Below are positions 14,869 to 23,922 of a stretch of 64,000 nucleotides of DNA, one piece after another. The position numbers were made by a program, and so were the translations under genes. How positions within the stretch are numbered: the first letter of the stretch is position 1; the number at the start of each line of letters is the position of its first letter. Under the pieces are notes generated by a model, which was given only the letters and a program-made list of their open reading frames with translations, made no database searches and was not told the DNA's origin. Source of the DNA: Pseudomonadales bacterium (lineage in GTDB: Bacteria > Pseudomonadota > Gammaproteobacteria > Pseudomonadales > Halieaceae); assembly GCA_024234855.1 (NCBI GenBank), contig JACKNN010000005.1, positions 186,001-250,000 on the forward strand, given 5' to 3'.

Positions 14869-15444
14869 ATGCGACGGGTATTTTTTACCGCAATTGCGCT
14901 GGCGGCCTGCACGTCAGCACTCGCCCTGGAGCCGGAGAGTGAATCGCCACAGGCACAGGCCAGGGTACTCGCCCAGGAGTTTGTCGCTCTGTTGAAGCCC
15001 CGACTCAAACAGGCTATGGAAGAGGGCGGTCCCACCCGCGCCATTGCGGTCTGCGCCGACGCGGCCCCCGGAATCGCCGACGCCCTCAGCACCCAGTCGG
15101 GCTGGACGGTCGAGCGGGTCAGCCTCAAGTCCCGCAACGCCAGCCGTGCGGCACCCGATCCCTGGGAGCGCTCGGTGCTGCTGGAATTCGACCGGCGCCA
15201 GGCCGCCGGTGAAGACGCTGCCAACATCAGCTTTGGCGAAATCGTGGGCAACCGGTATCGTTATATGCAGGCCCAGGGGGTAGAGCCGCTCTGCCTGCTC
15301 TGCCACGGCAAGGGTCTGGCAGATGATGTGCAGGAGACCCTCAAACAGTACTACCCGGATGACTGGGCGGTCGGCTACAGCCTGGGCGAGGTGCGCGGCG
15401 CCATCAGCCTGTCAACGGCAGTCGAAGTGGATAGCGCGCCATGA
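14869..15444 (+). CDS. Exported c-type haem protein, DUF3365 (Tll0287-like)
   Basis: 191 residues from the ATG at 14869, with a signal peptide ending near residue 20 (ALAACTSALA). The DUF3365/Tll0287-like domain is recognisable from RAIAVCADAAPGIADAL and VSLKSRNASRAAPDPWERSVLLEF. A single haem-attachment site Cys142-x2-Cys145-His146 (CLLCHG) lies near the C-terminus, so the protein is a periplasmic monohaem cytochrome, possibly redox- or gas-sensing. A GTG one codon upstream, better spaced from GGAGA, is an alternative start. Its stop overlaps the ATG of the next gene by four bases. Confidence 0.85.
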   Translation: MRRVFFTAIALAACTSALALEPESESPQAQARVLAQEFVALLKPRLKQAMEEGGPTRAIAVCADAAPGIADALSTQSGWTVERVSLKSRNASRAAPDPWERSVLLEFDRRQAAGEDAANISFGEIVGNRYRYMQAQGVEPLCLLCHGKGLADDVQETLKQYYPDDWAVGYSLGEVRGAISLSTAVEVDSAP

Positions 15445-16145
15445 CCAATTTCCCCCGCCCTGAGGAGTGCCTGCGCCCGAGCAGGTTTATCGACAGCGGG
15501 CACCCCGCCATCACTGCCCTGGCCGGCTCACTGGTGGACCCCGCCGCAGGCGACGTGGCAAATGCGGTCGCGCTCTTTTACCGGGTGCGCGACGGTATTC
15601 GCTACAACCCCTACCTGGCAGGCGCCTCGCCCGCCGATTATCTCGCCAGCGCCACGCTGGCGGCGGCCGAAGGCTGGTGCGTAACCAAGGCATTGGTGCT
15701 GGCGGCGTTGTGCCGGGCGGCGGGCATTCCGGCACGGGTGGGTTACGCCGACGTGCGCAACCACCTCTCGACCGAGCGCCTGCGCGAGGCCATGCAGACC
15801 GATGTGTTTTATTTTCACGGCTATACCTCGCTTTTCCTCGAGGGTCGCTGGGTCAAGGCCACACCGGCATTCAACATCGAACTGTGCGAGAAATTCGGCC
15901 TGCGCCCGCTGGATTTCAACGGCCGCCAGGACAGCCTGTACCACGCGTTCAACGTGGCGGGTAACCGCCACATGGAGTACCTGAGAGAGCGCGGGGAGTT
16001 TATTGACCTGCCGTACGAGGACATGATGACCGTCCTGCGGGAGCACTACCCGCGGCTCATCACTGCCGATGGCGGCCCCGCAAGGACCCACGGCGACAGT
16101 TGGGAGGCGGACGTGGAGCGCGAGGTCGCCCACACCACGCGGTGA
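15441..16145 (+). CDS. Cytosolic transglutaminase-like protein with altered third catalytic residue
   Basis: 234 residues, no signal peptide. The transglutaminase core has Cys80 (EGWCVTKALVLAALCRAAGIPARVGY) and His126 (YFHGYTSLFLEGRWVKATPAFN). The place where the catalytic Asp normally stands reads ATPAFN, so the third triad member is missing or replaced by Asn. This variant is common in a subgroup of small bacterial transglutaminase-like proteins and may leave activity intact. It overlaps the haem-protein gene by ATGA, so the two are co-translated even though one product is exported and the other is cytosolic. Confidence 0.85.
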   Translation: MTNFPRPEECLRPSRFIDSGHPAITALAGSLVDPAAGDVANAVALFYRVRDGIRYNPYLAGASPADYLASATLAAAEGWCVTKALVLAALCRAAGIPARVGYADVRNHLSTERLREAMQTDVFYFHGYTSLFLEGRWVKATPAFNIELCEKFGLRPLDFNGRQDSLYHAFNVAGNRHMEYLRERGEFIDLPYEDMMTVLREHYPRLITADGGPARTHGDSWEADVEREVAHTTR

Positions 16146-16151
16146 ACGCGC

Positions 16152-16370
16152 TCAGGCCGTGCGCGTGCCAAGGGTGAGCACCGCCGCCCCGGCCAGTAGC
16201 GCCCACAACAGCTCCTGCGCGTAACTCCCCAGCAGCAGCATACCGGCTGTCACCGCCGATATCGTAATCAGCCGCTCCGCCCGTTGGCCGTGATCAACGA
16301 CCGGGCTGGCATGCCGCCGATGCACCAGGTCGCGGGTGATGCGGTACTCGATAAATCGGGCTGTGGTCAT
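16152..16370 (-). CDS. Small membrane protein, unrecognised
   Basis: 72 residues from the ATG at 16370, which has GGGAG eight to nine bases upstream. The first 35 residues are basic (ARFIEYRITRDLVHRRHASPVVDHGQRAERL). Two hydrophobic segments follow (about 36-50 and 53-66). I do not recognise a family. The good ribosome site and the charge pattern (positive inside, then membrane) make it a likely real gene. It is convergent with the transglutaminase, six bases apart. Confidence 0.55.
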   Translation of the reverse strand: MTTARFIEYRITRDLVHRRHASPVVDHGQRAERLITISAVTAGMLLLGSYAQELLWALLAGAAVLTLGTRTA

Positions 16371-16555
16371 GGCGCTTACTCCCTGCAATTGAATCTACGC
16401 CTGCATAATCCGCTGCGATCAGCGCAACCGCGATCTGTCCACTTTTCAATGCGATCGAAAAAGCGACAGGTGGCTTCAGATTTTTTTTACCCGGCTTAAC
16501 CCCTTTTTAGCCGCTCGCGCGACCAACCCTCCAAACCCACCGGAGGAACACCACC

Positions 16556-18373
16556 ATGAACCAACCCCAAAGCATCAGCAAAATCGTCCTGGGTAAGGCC
16601 CTTGCCCTGGCACTGACCGCCTGCAGCCAGCAAGCCAGCGAGCCGCCCGCTGTGGTGGCTGACGGGCGGGAACCTTCGCCGCCAGCGGAAATCCACACAC
16701 CAGCATTGCCCGCGGAAGATCTCCACAGGCAACAGGTGCAACCGGCGCCAACTGATGCCGCACAGGCGCAAACCGCCGGTCCACCCTCGGCGCTGAACCG
16801 GCCGGCCACAGCGGCCCCGCCCTCGACAACCGGCGAGGCGACCAGGTCGATGAGCGCAGAAGCGGACTATGCCAGGGCATACAGCGACACCGCCCTGCGC
16901 GGCGCGATTACGATGGCGCCCTACCCCCAGGCCGGGCCCGACCGGGAAAATTACCTGCACTATGAGCACAACGGCGTGATCAGTGTGGCGGAGCAACCGG
17001 TATCAACATTCAGCGTGGATGTGGACACCGCCAGCTACGCCAATATTCGGCGTATGCTGACGCAGGAGGGCCGCCTGCCGCCAGCCGATGCGGTCAGGCT
17101 GGAGGAAATGATCAACTACTTTGGTTACAGTTACCGGCAGCCGGTGTCACAGGACCAGCCATTCAGTATCAGCACCGAGCTGGCGCCGGCACCCTGGTCG
17201 GCGGGGCACCAGTTGCTGCAGATCGGGTTGAAAGGGTTTGAGCCGGCGCAATCTGAGCGCCCCCGCGCCAACCTGGTATTCCTGGTGGACGTCTCCGGCA
17301 GTATGCAGTCGGAGGACAAACTGGGGCTGGTAAAGAAGTCCCTGCGCCTGCTGGTCAACCGCATGGGCAGCGAAGACCGCATCGCGCTGGCGGTTTATGC
17401 GGGGGCTGCCGGCACGGTGCTGCCGAGCACACCCGGCAGTGAAAAAGCGCAGATCCTGGCAGCCATCGACGGCCTGGAGGCCGGTGGCAGCACCCACGGC
17501 AGCGCGGGAATCGAGCTGGCCTATGCCCTGGCCGGCCAGCACCGTATCGACGGTGGAATCAACCGGGTGATCATTGCCTCGGACGGCGATATGAATGTCG
17601 GCACGGTCGACCTGGACGACCTGAAAAGCCTGGTCCAACACAAGCGCCGCAGCGGCATATCGCTGACCACTCTGGGTTTTGGCAGCGGCAACTACAACTA
17701 CGCGCTGATGGAGCAACTGGCGGATGTGGGCAACGGCAACGCCGCCTACATCGACTCACTCCAGGAGGCGCAGAAAGTGCTGGTCAACGAGATGCAGTCC
17801 ACCCTGTTCACCATCGCTTCGGATGTGAAAATACAAGTGGAATTCAACCCGGCGCTGGTGCAGGAATACCGCCTGATCGGCTATGAAAACCGCCTGCTGC
17901 GGCGCGAGGATTTTACCAACGATGCAGTCGATGCCGGTGACATCGGTGCCGGCCATACCGTGACCGCCCTGTACGAAATCGTGCTGGCGGGTTCCGGCGC
18001 CGGGCGCCTGCCCGCGCTGCGCTACCGCGCGGAATCCACGCAGGTGCAGCAGGTCGCGGGCAATGGCGAGGAACTGGCCTTTGTGAAACTGCGCTACAAG
18101 CGCCCGGGGCAGGAGGAAAGCATCGAGTTGAGCCAGCCCATCGCGCGCGCGGCCATCCAGGATAACCTGGCGACCAGCAGCGACGACCTGCGGTTCGCCG
18201 CCAGCGTGGCCGGCTTCGGCCAGCTGCTGCAGGGGGGAACGTTCACCGCGGACTGGGGTTACCCGGATGCCCTCAGCCTGGCCCGCGATGCCCGTGGCGA
18301 CGACCCCCACGGTTACCGCAGTGAATTTATTCATTTGATCGAGTTGGCCCAGTCGTTATCCTTCGGCTCCTGA
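16556..18373 (+). CDS. VWA-domain lipoprotein (YfbK-like, DUF3520 C-terminus)
   Basis: 605 residues. The short signal peptide ends in a lipobox LTAC with Cys23 as the lipidated residue. A Pro/Ala-rich linker runs to about residue 95. The conserved segment VSTFSVDVDTASYANIRRML...VRLEEMINYFGYSY (von Willebrand domain N-terminal partner) follows, and then the VWA domain with an intact MIDAS: DVSGSM near 243, a Thr in GGSTHGSAGI and ASDGDMNVG. The C-terminal part (DUF3520) ends DPHGYRSEFIHLIELAQSL. Such proteins bind a divalent metal and a protein partner at the envelope. GGAGGAA precedes the ATG. It heads a probable operon with an ECF sigma factor and a membrane protein. Confidence 0.9.
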   Translation: MNQPQSISKIVLGKALALALTACSQQASEPPAVVADGREPSPPAEIHTPALPAEDLHRQQVQPAPTDAAQAQTAGPPSALNRPATAAPPSTTGEATRSMSAEADYARAYSDTALRGAITMAPYPQAGPDRENYLHYEHNGVISVAEQPVSTFSVDVDTASYANIRRMLTQEGRLPPADAVRLEEMINYFGYSYRQPVSQDQPFSISTELAPAPWSAGHQLLQIGLKGFEPAQSERPRANLVFLVDVSGSMQSEDKLGLVKKSLRLLVNRMGSEDRIALAVYAGAAGTVLPSTPGSEKAQILAAIDGLEAGGSTHGSAGIELAYALAGQHRIDGGINRVIIASDGDMNVGTVDLDDLKSLVQHKRRSGISLTTLGFGSGNYNYALMEQLADVGNGNAAYIDSLQEAQKVLVNEMQSTLFTIASDVKIQVEFNPALVQEYRLIGYENRLLRREDFTNDAVDAGDIGAGHTVTALYEIVLAGSGAGRLPALRYRAESTQVQQVAGNGEELAFVKLRYKRPGQEESIELSQPIARAAIQDNLATSSDDLRFAASVAGFGQLLQGGTFTADWGYPDALSLARDARGDDPHGYRSEFIHLIELAQSLSFGS

Positions 18374-18391
18374 CCCTGCGAGCGAGTGGCC

Positions 18392-18934
18392 ATGCGAGCG
18401 TTGATCAACCGCCTCAAAAGCGACGAGGCCCTGATGCTGGCCTACCAGCGCGGGGACAGCGACGCCTTCGAGTACCTCTATCACCGCCACAAGGACGGCC
18501 TGTTCGCCTTCCTGTACCGCAGCTGTCCGCGCCGGGCAGTGGTTGAGGAGCTGTCCCAGGATGCGTGGATGGCGGTGGTGAATTCGGCCCGGCACTACCG
18601 GGCCGAGGCGTTGTTCAGGACCTGGCTTTACCAGATCGCCCGCAATCGCCTGGTGGATTTCCGGCGCCGCAAGGACAACGCCCACGCCACCCTGGATGAC
18701 GTCCCCGAGCCGGCGGCGGATGCGGGCGCCGATGAACGCGGCGAGCTGCAGCAGCAACTGATGGGCGCCATCACGCGCCTGCCCGGCGAGCAACGGGATG
18801 CGCTGCTGTTGCAGGAGCAGGGTTTTTCCCTGCGGGAGATCGCGGACATTACCGGGCAGGTCGAGGAAACCGTGAAAAGCAGACTGCGCTACGCGCGCGG
18901 GCAGTTGCGCCAGCAACTGGGAGGAGAGTTATGA
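18392..18934 (+). CDS. ECF-type RNA polymerase sigma factor
   Basis: 180 residues. Region 2 is DAFEYLYHRHKDGLFAFLYRSCPRRAVVEELSQDAWMAVV...FRTWLYQIARNRLVDFRRR. Region 4 is AITRLPGEQRDALLLQEQGFSLREIADITGQVEETVKSRLRYARGQLRQQL. No C-terminal extension. The ATG at 18392 lies 18 bases after the VWA gene; a GTG two codons earlier is an alternative. Its stop overlaps the next start by ATGA, which is the classical sigma/anti-sigma arrangement. Promoter targets are unknown; autoregulation of the cluster upstream of 16556 would be expected but I see no clear ECF promoter there. Confidence 0.95.
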   Translation: MRALINRLKSDEALMLAYQRGDSDAFEYLYHRHKDGLFAFLYRSCPRRAVVEELSQDAWMAVVNSARHYRAEALFRTWLYQIARNRLVDFRRRKDNAHATLDDVPEPAADAGADERGELQQQLMGAITRLPGEQRDALLLQEQGFSLREIADITGQVEETVKSRLRYARGQLRQQLGGEL

Positions 18935-19596
18935 GCCGCCGCAATCGATCACAACGCAGTGCGCGCCTGCCACTGCCCGCACCGCAGCCCGGCGCCGAGC
19001 TGGATGAACGGATACTTGCCTACGCCAGGGCCAACGCCCCGCGGCGGACTGTCCGGCGGCCAGGGCGCTGGGTCGCCGGGCTGGCGACCGCCGGTGTCGT
19101 CGCCGTCGCGGTCATGATCACCCTGCCCCAGCAGACCCGTTCCCCCCTGGTGCAGGAGCGCGAACAGGGTTCGTCGGACGCGCCCGCCCCCGCCGCGATG
19201 AAAATATCGCGCCAGGACATGGCCCAGCGGCGGCCGGCGGAGCAAGCGGCGGCAGGCTTTGTGCGTGCACCCGCTGCGCCGGCCGCGACCGAACCGGCCA
19301 ACGCCGCTGAAAATACCACCGCAAGTGGCATCGGGCACAGTGCTGAACGGGGCGCCGACAGGGACGCCGATGGCCTCGCGGATATCGCGGTCGCCGAGGC
19401 CGACCAGGCTTTTTCCCAGCCGGTGCTCAGTGAACAGGCACTGAGGACGGAACTGGACCGTATCAGGGCCGAATTGCAGGCGGGCGAGCAAAGCCGGGCC
19501 AGGGCCGATTACCAGCTGCTGCGGCGCCACTGCCCCGGCTGTGAACTCCCCCAGGAGCTTGAGCAGGCACTGTCGCTGTATCCGCCCGCCAACTAG
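18931..19596 (+). CDS. Single-pass membrane protein, probable anti-sigma factor
   Basis: 221 residues. The N-terminal cytoplasmic part is basic and includes LDERILAYARANA (about 25-37). One membrane helix (WVAGLATAGVVAVAVMITL, about 47-65) follows, then an Ala/Pro/Glu-rich periplasmic region ending in a helical segment with a CPGC pair (HCPGCELPQELEQAL). Position directly after the sigma gene, the overlap, and one membrane span favour an anti-sigma role. It lacks a recognisable zinc anti-sigma (HxxxCxxC) domain, so that role is inferred from context. GGAGGAGAG precedes the ATG. Confidence 0.75.
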   Translation: MSRRNRSQRSARLPLPAPQPGAELDERILAYARANAPRRTVRRPGRWVAGLATAGVVAVAVMITLPQQTRSPLVQEREQGSSDAPAPAAMKISRQDMAQRRPAEQAAAGFVRAPAAPAATEPANAAENTTASGIGHSAERGADRDADGLADIAVAEADQAFSQPVLSEQALRTELDRIRAELQAGEQSRARADYQLLRRHCPGCELPQELEQALSLYPPAN

Positions 19597-19734
19597 CCGG
19601 CACGCAGTCCCCGGCCGTTATTCCGCCGCTTCAGCCAGCGCCGGTCAATGCCCTTGTATTGATCTGGCTTAAGCCTCGCTGGCGCAGGCTGGACTATCCT
19701 TGGGGCATGAAACCCCAGGGGAGATCCACAGAAA

Positions 19735-22155
19735 ATGATTGACGAGACACACCCGTTGCAGGCGGCCGAAGCCCGGAACCCGCTGCCGCTGGAACGGCTC
19801 TACCGCCGCTGCGATGAAGCCGAACTGCCATTCCAGACGACCGCAGAGCTCGAACCCCTGGCGGAACACCTGGGCCAGGGCCGGGCTGTCGAGGCGCTGG
19901 AGTTCGGCCTGCAAATACCCCACGAGGGCTACAACATCTTCCTGCTGGGCAGCACCGGCGTAGGCAAACGCGAGTTGCTCGACAGCGTGCTCGGCGCGCT
20001 GCTCAAAAACCCCGCCGCCACGGCCCGCGAGCCGGCTTTTGACTGGTGCTATGTGAATAACTTCGACAGCCCGGACCGCCCTGTCGCCCTGCGCCTGCCC
20101 AGGGGCAAGGCCTGCCAGTTGCGCGGCGATATGAACCGGGCGGTGGAAGAATTGCTCGGCCTGTTGCCCTCCACCTTCCAGAGCGACGAGTACCAGGCCC
20201 GGGTGCAGGAACTCGGGGAAAAATACCAGGACCGTGAAAAAGAGGCCTTCCAGGCCCTGGGCGAGAAAGCGATGGCGTCCGGTATCGCCATGATCCAGAC
20301 GCCCAGCGGCTACACCCTCGCGCCCATGAAGGACCAGGAAATCATTACGCCGCAGGCTTTTGAAGCGGAACCCGAGGAGGAAAAGCAGCGGGTAATGGGG
20401 GTAATCGACGAGCTGAAACAGGAGCTGAAGGTGATCGTCCGGCAACTGCCCGGCTGGAAGAAAGAGAGCCGCGATAAATTCAAGGACCTGAACCGCGAAT
20501 TCAGCAAACTGGCAATCGACCCGGTATTGAATGAGCTGAAGGAAAAGTACCGCGATTTCCAGGCGGTCATCGATCACCTCAATGCGGTGCACGCGGATGT
20601 CCTGGAAGAGGCGGAGGCCTTTACCCAGGTACAGGAGGATTCGGCCATTCCCGATAACCTCAAGAATCGGGTCAAGGAATTCCCCCAGTACAATATCAAC
20701 GTGCTGGTCGACAACCAGGAACTGGCCAGGGCGCCGGTGATCTACGAGGACAGCCCGGGCTTCGGCAACCTGCTGGGCCGGGTCGAGTACGTATCCCAGA
20801 TGGGCACACTGGTCACCGACTTCAACCTGATCAAGCCCGGCGCCCTGCACCGCGCCAATGGCGGTTACCTGATACTCGATGCCGACAAGTTGTTGACCAG
20901 CCCCTACGCCTGGCCGGCGCTGAAGCGCGCGCTCAAGGCGCGGGAAATCCGTATCCAGACACTGGAGCAGCTGCTCAGTTTTGGCAGCATGGTGCAACTG
21001 CAGCCGGAGCCGATACCGCTGGACATCAAGGTCGTGCTGCAGGGCGACCGCTATATCTACTACATCCTGGAGCAGTACGATCCGGAGTTCGCGACCCTGT
21101 TCAAGGTGGCGGCGGATATGTCAGAAGAGGTGTCGCGCACCGCCGACAGCACCGGTCTGTTCGCCCGCATGATCCGCACCCTGCAGGAGCGCAGGCAGTT
21201 GCTGCCGCTGGACCGCTCGGCGGTCGCGCGCGTTGTCGAATACGCCGCGCGGCGCATGGAAGACAGCGAAAAACTGAGCCTGCACCGGGGCCGGCTCGGC
21301 GACCTGCTCAGCGAGAGCGATTTCCGCGCGCGCACCAGCGGCGCCAGTGTGATCACCGGGGAGCATATTACCGGCGCCGCGCTGGCCGCCCTGCGCCGGC
21401 TGGACCAGTTCCGGGAGAAATCCCACGAGGGTATATTGCGGGACATCATGCTGGTCGCCACCAGCGGCAGTGCGGTCGGGCAGGTCAACGGCCTGGCGGT
21501 CTACCTGCTGGGCGACTACGCCTTTGGCCGGCCCACCCGCATCACCGCCACCGCCCGCCTGGGCAACGGCAAGGTGCTGGACATCGAGCGCGAGGTGGAC
21601 CTGGGCGGCAACATCCACTCCAAGGCGGTCATGATCATCACCGCGCTACTGGCCGATCGTTACGCCCGCAATCGTCCCCTGCCCCTGACCGCGAGCCTGG
21701 TATTCGAGCAGTCCTACGGCGGTATCGAGGGCGACAGCGCCTCAGTGGCCGAACTGGTGGCGCTGATCTCCGCCATTGCCGATATTCCCGTGCGCCAGGA
21801 CCTGGCCGTTACCGGCTCCCTCAACCAGCACGGCCAGGTACAGGCGATCGGCGGCGTCAACGAGAAAATTGAGGGCTTCTTCGATATCTGCTCATCCCGG
21901 GGACTGAGCGGCAGCCAGGGCGTGGTGATTCCCGCCGCCAACGCCGTGCACCTGATGCTGCGCCAGGATGTGCTGGATGCGGTCGCGGCCGGCCAGTTCC
22001 AGGTATACACGGCCGAGACCATTGACCAGGCACTGGAGTTGCTGACGGGTTACAGCGCCACCTCCGTCGATGCTCGGATAGTGGCCCGACTGGAAGAACT
22101 GGACGACCTGGTGCGTCAGTATGCCCGCAAGGGAGACGGCAAAGATGATGACTGA
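19735..22155 (+). CDS. Lon-like AAA protease (Lon family, LonB/YcbZ type)
   Basis: 806 residues. The N-terminal part has a Walker A motif GSTGVGKR (Gly72-Lys78). A long coiled-coil insert (about 150-310) follows, then a second AAA-like part (RANGGYLILDADKLL, about 376) and the C-terminal Lon protease domain. The Ser-Lys dyad is Ser668 (EGDSAS) and Lys711 (GGVNEKIEGFF). The GDSAS context differs from the GPSAG of LonA and matches the membrane-unanchored LonB/LonC-like group. It is longer than E. coli YcbZ. A hairpin TGGGG-N7-CCCCA lies just before the GGAG ribosome site. It should be an ATP-dependent protease of unknown substrates. Confidence 0.9.
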   Translation: MIDETHPLQAAEARNPLPLERLYRRCDEAELPFQTTAELEPLAEHLGQGRAVEALEFGLQIPHEGYNIFLLGSTGVGKRELLDSVLGALLKNPAATAREPAFDWCYVNNFDSPDRPVALRLPRGKACQLRGDMNRAVEELLGLLPSTFQSDEYQARVQELGEKYQDREKEAFQALGEKAMASGIAMIQTPSGYTLAPMKDQEIITPQAFEAEPEEEKQRVMGVIDELKQELKVIVRQLPGWKKESRDKFKDLNREFSKLAIDPVLNELKEKYRDFQAVIDHLNAVHADVLEEAEAFTQVQEDSAIPDNLKNRVKEFPQYNINVLVDNQELARAPVIYEDSPGFGNLLGRVEYVSQMGTLVTDFNLIKPGALHRANGGYLILDADKLLTSPYAWPALKRALKAREIRIQTLEQLLSFGSMVQLQPEPIPLDIKVVLQGDRYIYYILEQYDPEFATLFKVAADMSEEVSRTADSTGLFARMIRTLQERRQLLPLDRSAVARVVEYAARRMEDSEKLSLHRGRLGDLLSESDFRARTSGASVITGEHITGAALAALRRLDQFREKSHEGILRDIMLVATSGSAVGQVNGLAVYLLGDYAFGRPTRITATARLGNGKVLDIEREVDLGGNIHSKAVMIITALLADRYARNRPLPLTASLVFEQSYGGIEGDSASVAELVALISAIADIPVRQDLAVTGSLNQHGQVQAIGGVNEKIEGFFDICSSRGLSGSQGVVIPAANAVHLMLRQDVLDAVAAGQFQVYTAETIDQALELLTGYSATSVDARIVARLEELDDLVRQYARKGDGKDDD

Positions 22156-22915
22156 GCTCGTTACCCGCCGCCGCATACTCGTCCCTATCGACCTGCATGG
22201 CATCAGCCGCGACACCCTGGAAACCCTGGTGCGGATTGCCCGGCTGCTGGACCGGGCCCTGCTGGGATTGCTGCTGGAGGACATCCGCCTGCAGCAGGTC
22301 GCCGACCTGCCGTTCACCACCGAAATCACCCTGAGCGGCGGCCGGGAGCGCAGCCTGCTGCGGGATCACCTCAGCCAGCGCCACAGCCTGGTCAGCACCG
22401 ACACCCGCCGCCTGCTGAATGACCTCGCCCATCGCGACCGGGTGGAACTGACCTTTGAAAACGCCGCTGGTAGCCGCCTGCATACGGCGCTGGAGCGAGA
22501 CGGCCAGCTCGATATCTTCTTCCCCGCACGCCAGCGCTGGCAGCTGGTCGCAGCCAGGAAACCGGCCCCGGGCATGCCCATTCGGCGCCTCGGTATTGTC
22601 CTGGCCCGCGCCCCGCAGGATCAGCAGGTGCTGGAGACCGCGCGCCTGCTGCAGCAGGCGGGGCTGGTGGCGGAACTGTACGTGATATCGGCCGGGCCGC
22701 TGGAGCGGAAGCAACTCGACATCCTGTACCGCCCCGGCAGCCGGATCTGCGTTCAGGCCAATCTCAAATGCGACCCGGCGACCATCTCGCGCCTGATCCG
22801 GCAGTCAGCCTACGACCTGTTGCTGCTGCCGGGGGCCTGTGTGAAGGACATCCCCGCGGAGGTACTTGAAAGTGCGCTGGACAAGGCGGGCGGGCAGGTG
22901 CTGGTGGTCAATTAG
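22145..22915 (+). CDS. Universal-stress-like protein overlapping the Lon-like protease gene
   Basis: 256 residues from the ATG at 22145 (a second ATG follows directly), inside the last codons of the protease gene with an 11-base overlap and GGGAGA upstream. The N-terminus RRILVPIDLHGISRDTLETLVRIARLLDRALLGLLLEDI has the pattern of a USP-type alpha/beta domain (VPiD..., then A..l...l.gl.led). A second such half begins at MPIRRLGIVLARAPQDQQVLETARLLQQAGLVAELYVISAG and ends in YDLLLLPGACVKDIPAEVLESALDKAGGQVLVVN. The ATP-binding GxxG-x9-GS/T motif is absent. I infer two degenerate USP-like domains. The coupling to the protease suggests an adaptor or regulator; no direct evidence. Confidence 0.7.
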   Translation: MMTELVTRRRILVPIDLHGISRDTLETLVRIARLLDRALLGLLLEDIRLQQVADLPFTTEITLSGGRERSLLRDHLSQRHSLVSTDTRRLLNDLAHRDRVELTFENAAGSRLHTALERDGQLDIFFPARQRWQLVAARKPAPGMPIRRLGIVLARAPQDQQVLETARLLQQAGLVAELYVISAGPLERKQLDILYRPGSRICVQANLKCDPATISRLIRQSAYDLLLLPGACVKDIPAEVLESALDKAGGQVLVVN

Positions 22916-23810
22916 CGGCGAACGTATCGCAGGCCTTGATATCGCCACTGTCGAACCCGCGGCGAAACCACGCCACCCGCTGGGCCGAGCTGCCGTGGGT
23001 GAAGCTGTCCGGCACAACCTGCCCGCCGGCTTCGCGCTGCAGGCGATCATCGCCAATGGCGGTCGCTGCGCGCAGGGCCTCCTCCAGGTCACCCGGGTCC
23101 AGCAGGTTTCGTTCGCTGTTGGCGGCGTGGCCCCACACGCCGGCGAAACAGTCCGCCTGCAGCTCCTGTCGCACCGACAGGGCATTGATCTGGGCCTTGC
23201 TCTTGCCGGCCCCGGCCTGCTGCACCTGCTGGCTGATACCCAGCAGGGTCTGGACGTGGTGCCCGACCTCATGGGCGACGACATAGGCCTGGGCGAAATC
23301 GCCGGGGGCACCGTGACGCTCCCGGAGATCATTGAAGAAGGACAGGTCTATGTAGAGTTTCTGGTCACCCGGGCAGTAGAACGGCCCCACCGCCGCCGAC
23401 GCCATGCCGCAGGCTGAGTTTACCCGGCCGCTGAACAACACCAGGGTGGGCTCGCGATAACTGCCGCCCTGGGCGCGAAAGATCTGCTGCCAGGTGTCCT
23501 CGGTATCGGCCAGCACCACCGAGACGAAGTCGGCCTGCTGCTGTTCCTGCTGGCTGAATTCCGGGGTCTGCCCGGGACTGACACTGGCGCCGCCGCCCCC
23601 GAGGAACAGGGAGAGCACATCGATACCCAGTAACTTGCCGCCAAAAATGGCCAGCACGCCAACGACCAGGATGAGCCGCCCAGTTTTCGAGCGGATCATG
23701 GCCGGCAGGAAACGCAGCAACAGGGGGGCCGCCCCGGCCGCGCTGTATCCGGCGCTCTGCCCGCGACGGTCCTCTACATTGTCACTTCGCCTGCCGTCTT
23801 CCCACCGCAT
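22908..23810 (-). CDS. Neutral zinc metallopeptidase (YpfJ family)
   Basis: 300 residues. A basic cytoplasmic stretch precedes one membrane helix (GRLILVVGVLAIFGGKLLGI, about 44-63), so the catalytic part is periplasmic. The zincin motif HExxH is VAHEVGHHVQ (about residue 178), with the downstream ligand region in RQELQADCFAGVWGH. The typical family start reads MRWEDGRRSDNVEDRRG. The YpfJ family is widespread but its substrate is unknown. It is convergent with the preceding gene and overlaps it by eight bases. Confidence 0.95.
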   Translation of the reverse strand: MRWEDGRRSDNVEDRRGQSAGYSAAGAAPLLLRFLPAMIRSKTGRLILVVGVLAIFGGKLLGIDVLSLFLGGGGASVSPGQTPEFSQQEQQQADFVSVVLADTEDTWQQIFRAQGGSYREPTLVLFSGRVNSACGMASAAVGPFYCPGDQKLYIDLSFFNDLRERHGAPGDFAQAYVVAHEVGHHVQTLLGISQQVQQAGAGKSKAQINALSVRQELQADCFAGVWGHAANSERNLLDPGDLEEALRAATAIGDDRLQREAGGQVVPDSFTHGSSAQRVAWFRRGFDSGDIKACDTFAAN

Positions 23811-23861
23811 GATCTGCTCCCCTTCCAGTCGCCGGTACTCACCTTAGCACGGCCCGAAGAA

Positions 23862-23889
23862 CTGGCAACCCGGCGTCGATCATTATACC
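23862..23889 (+). promoter_or_regulatory. Probable sigma-70 promoter of the HerA-like ATPase gene
   Basis: CTGGCA (23862-23867) and TATACC (23884-23889) are spaced 16 bases apart and end 33 bases before the start codon. Confidence 0.4.
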
Positions 23890-23922
23890 CTGCCAGCACT
23901 GTCACCAGGGGGAATCCACACC

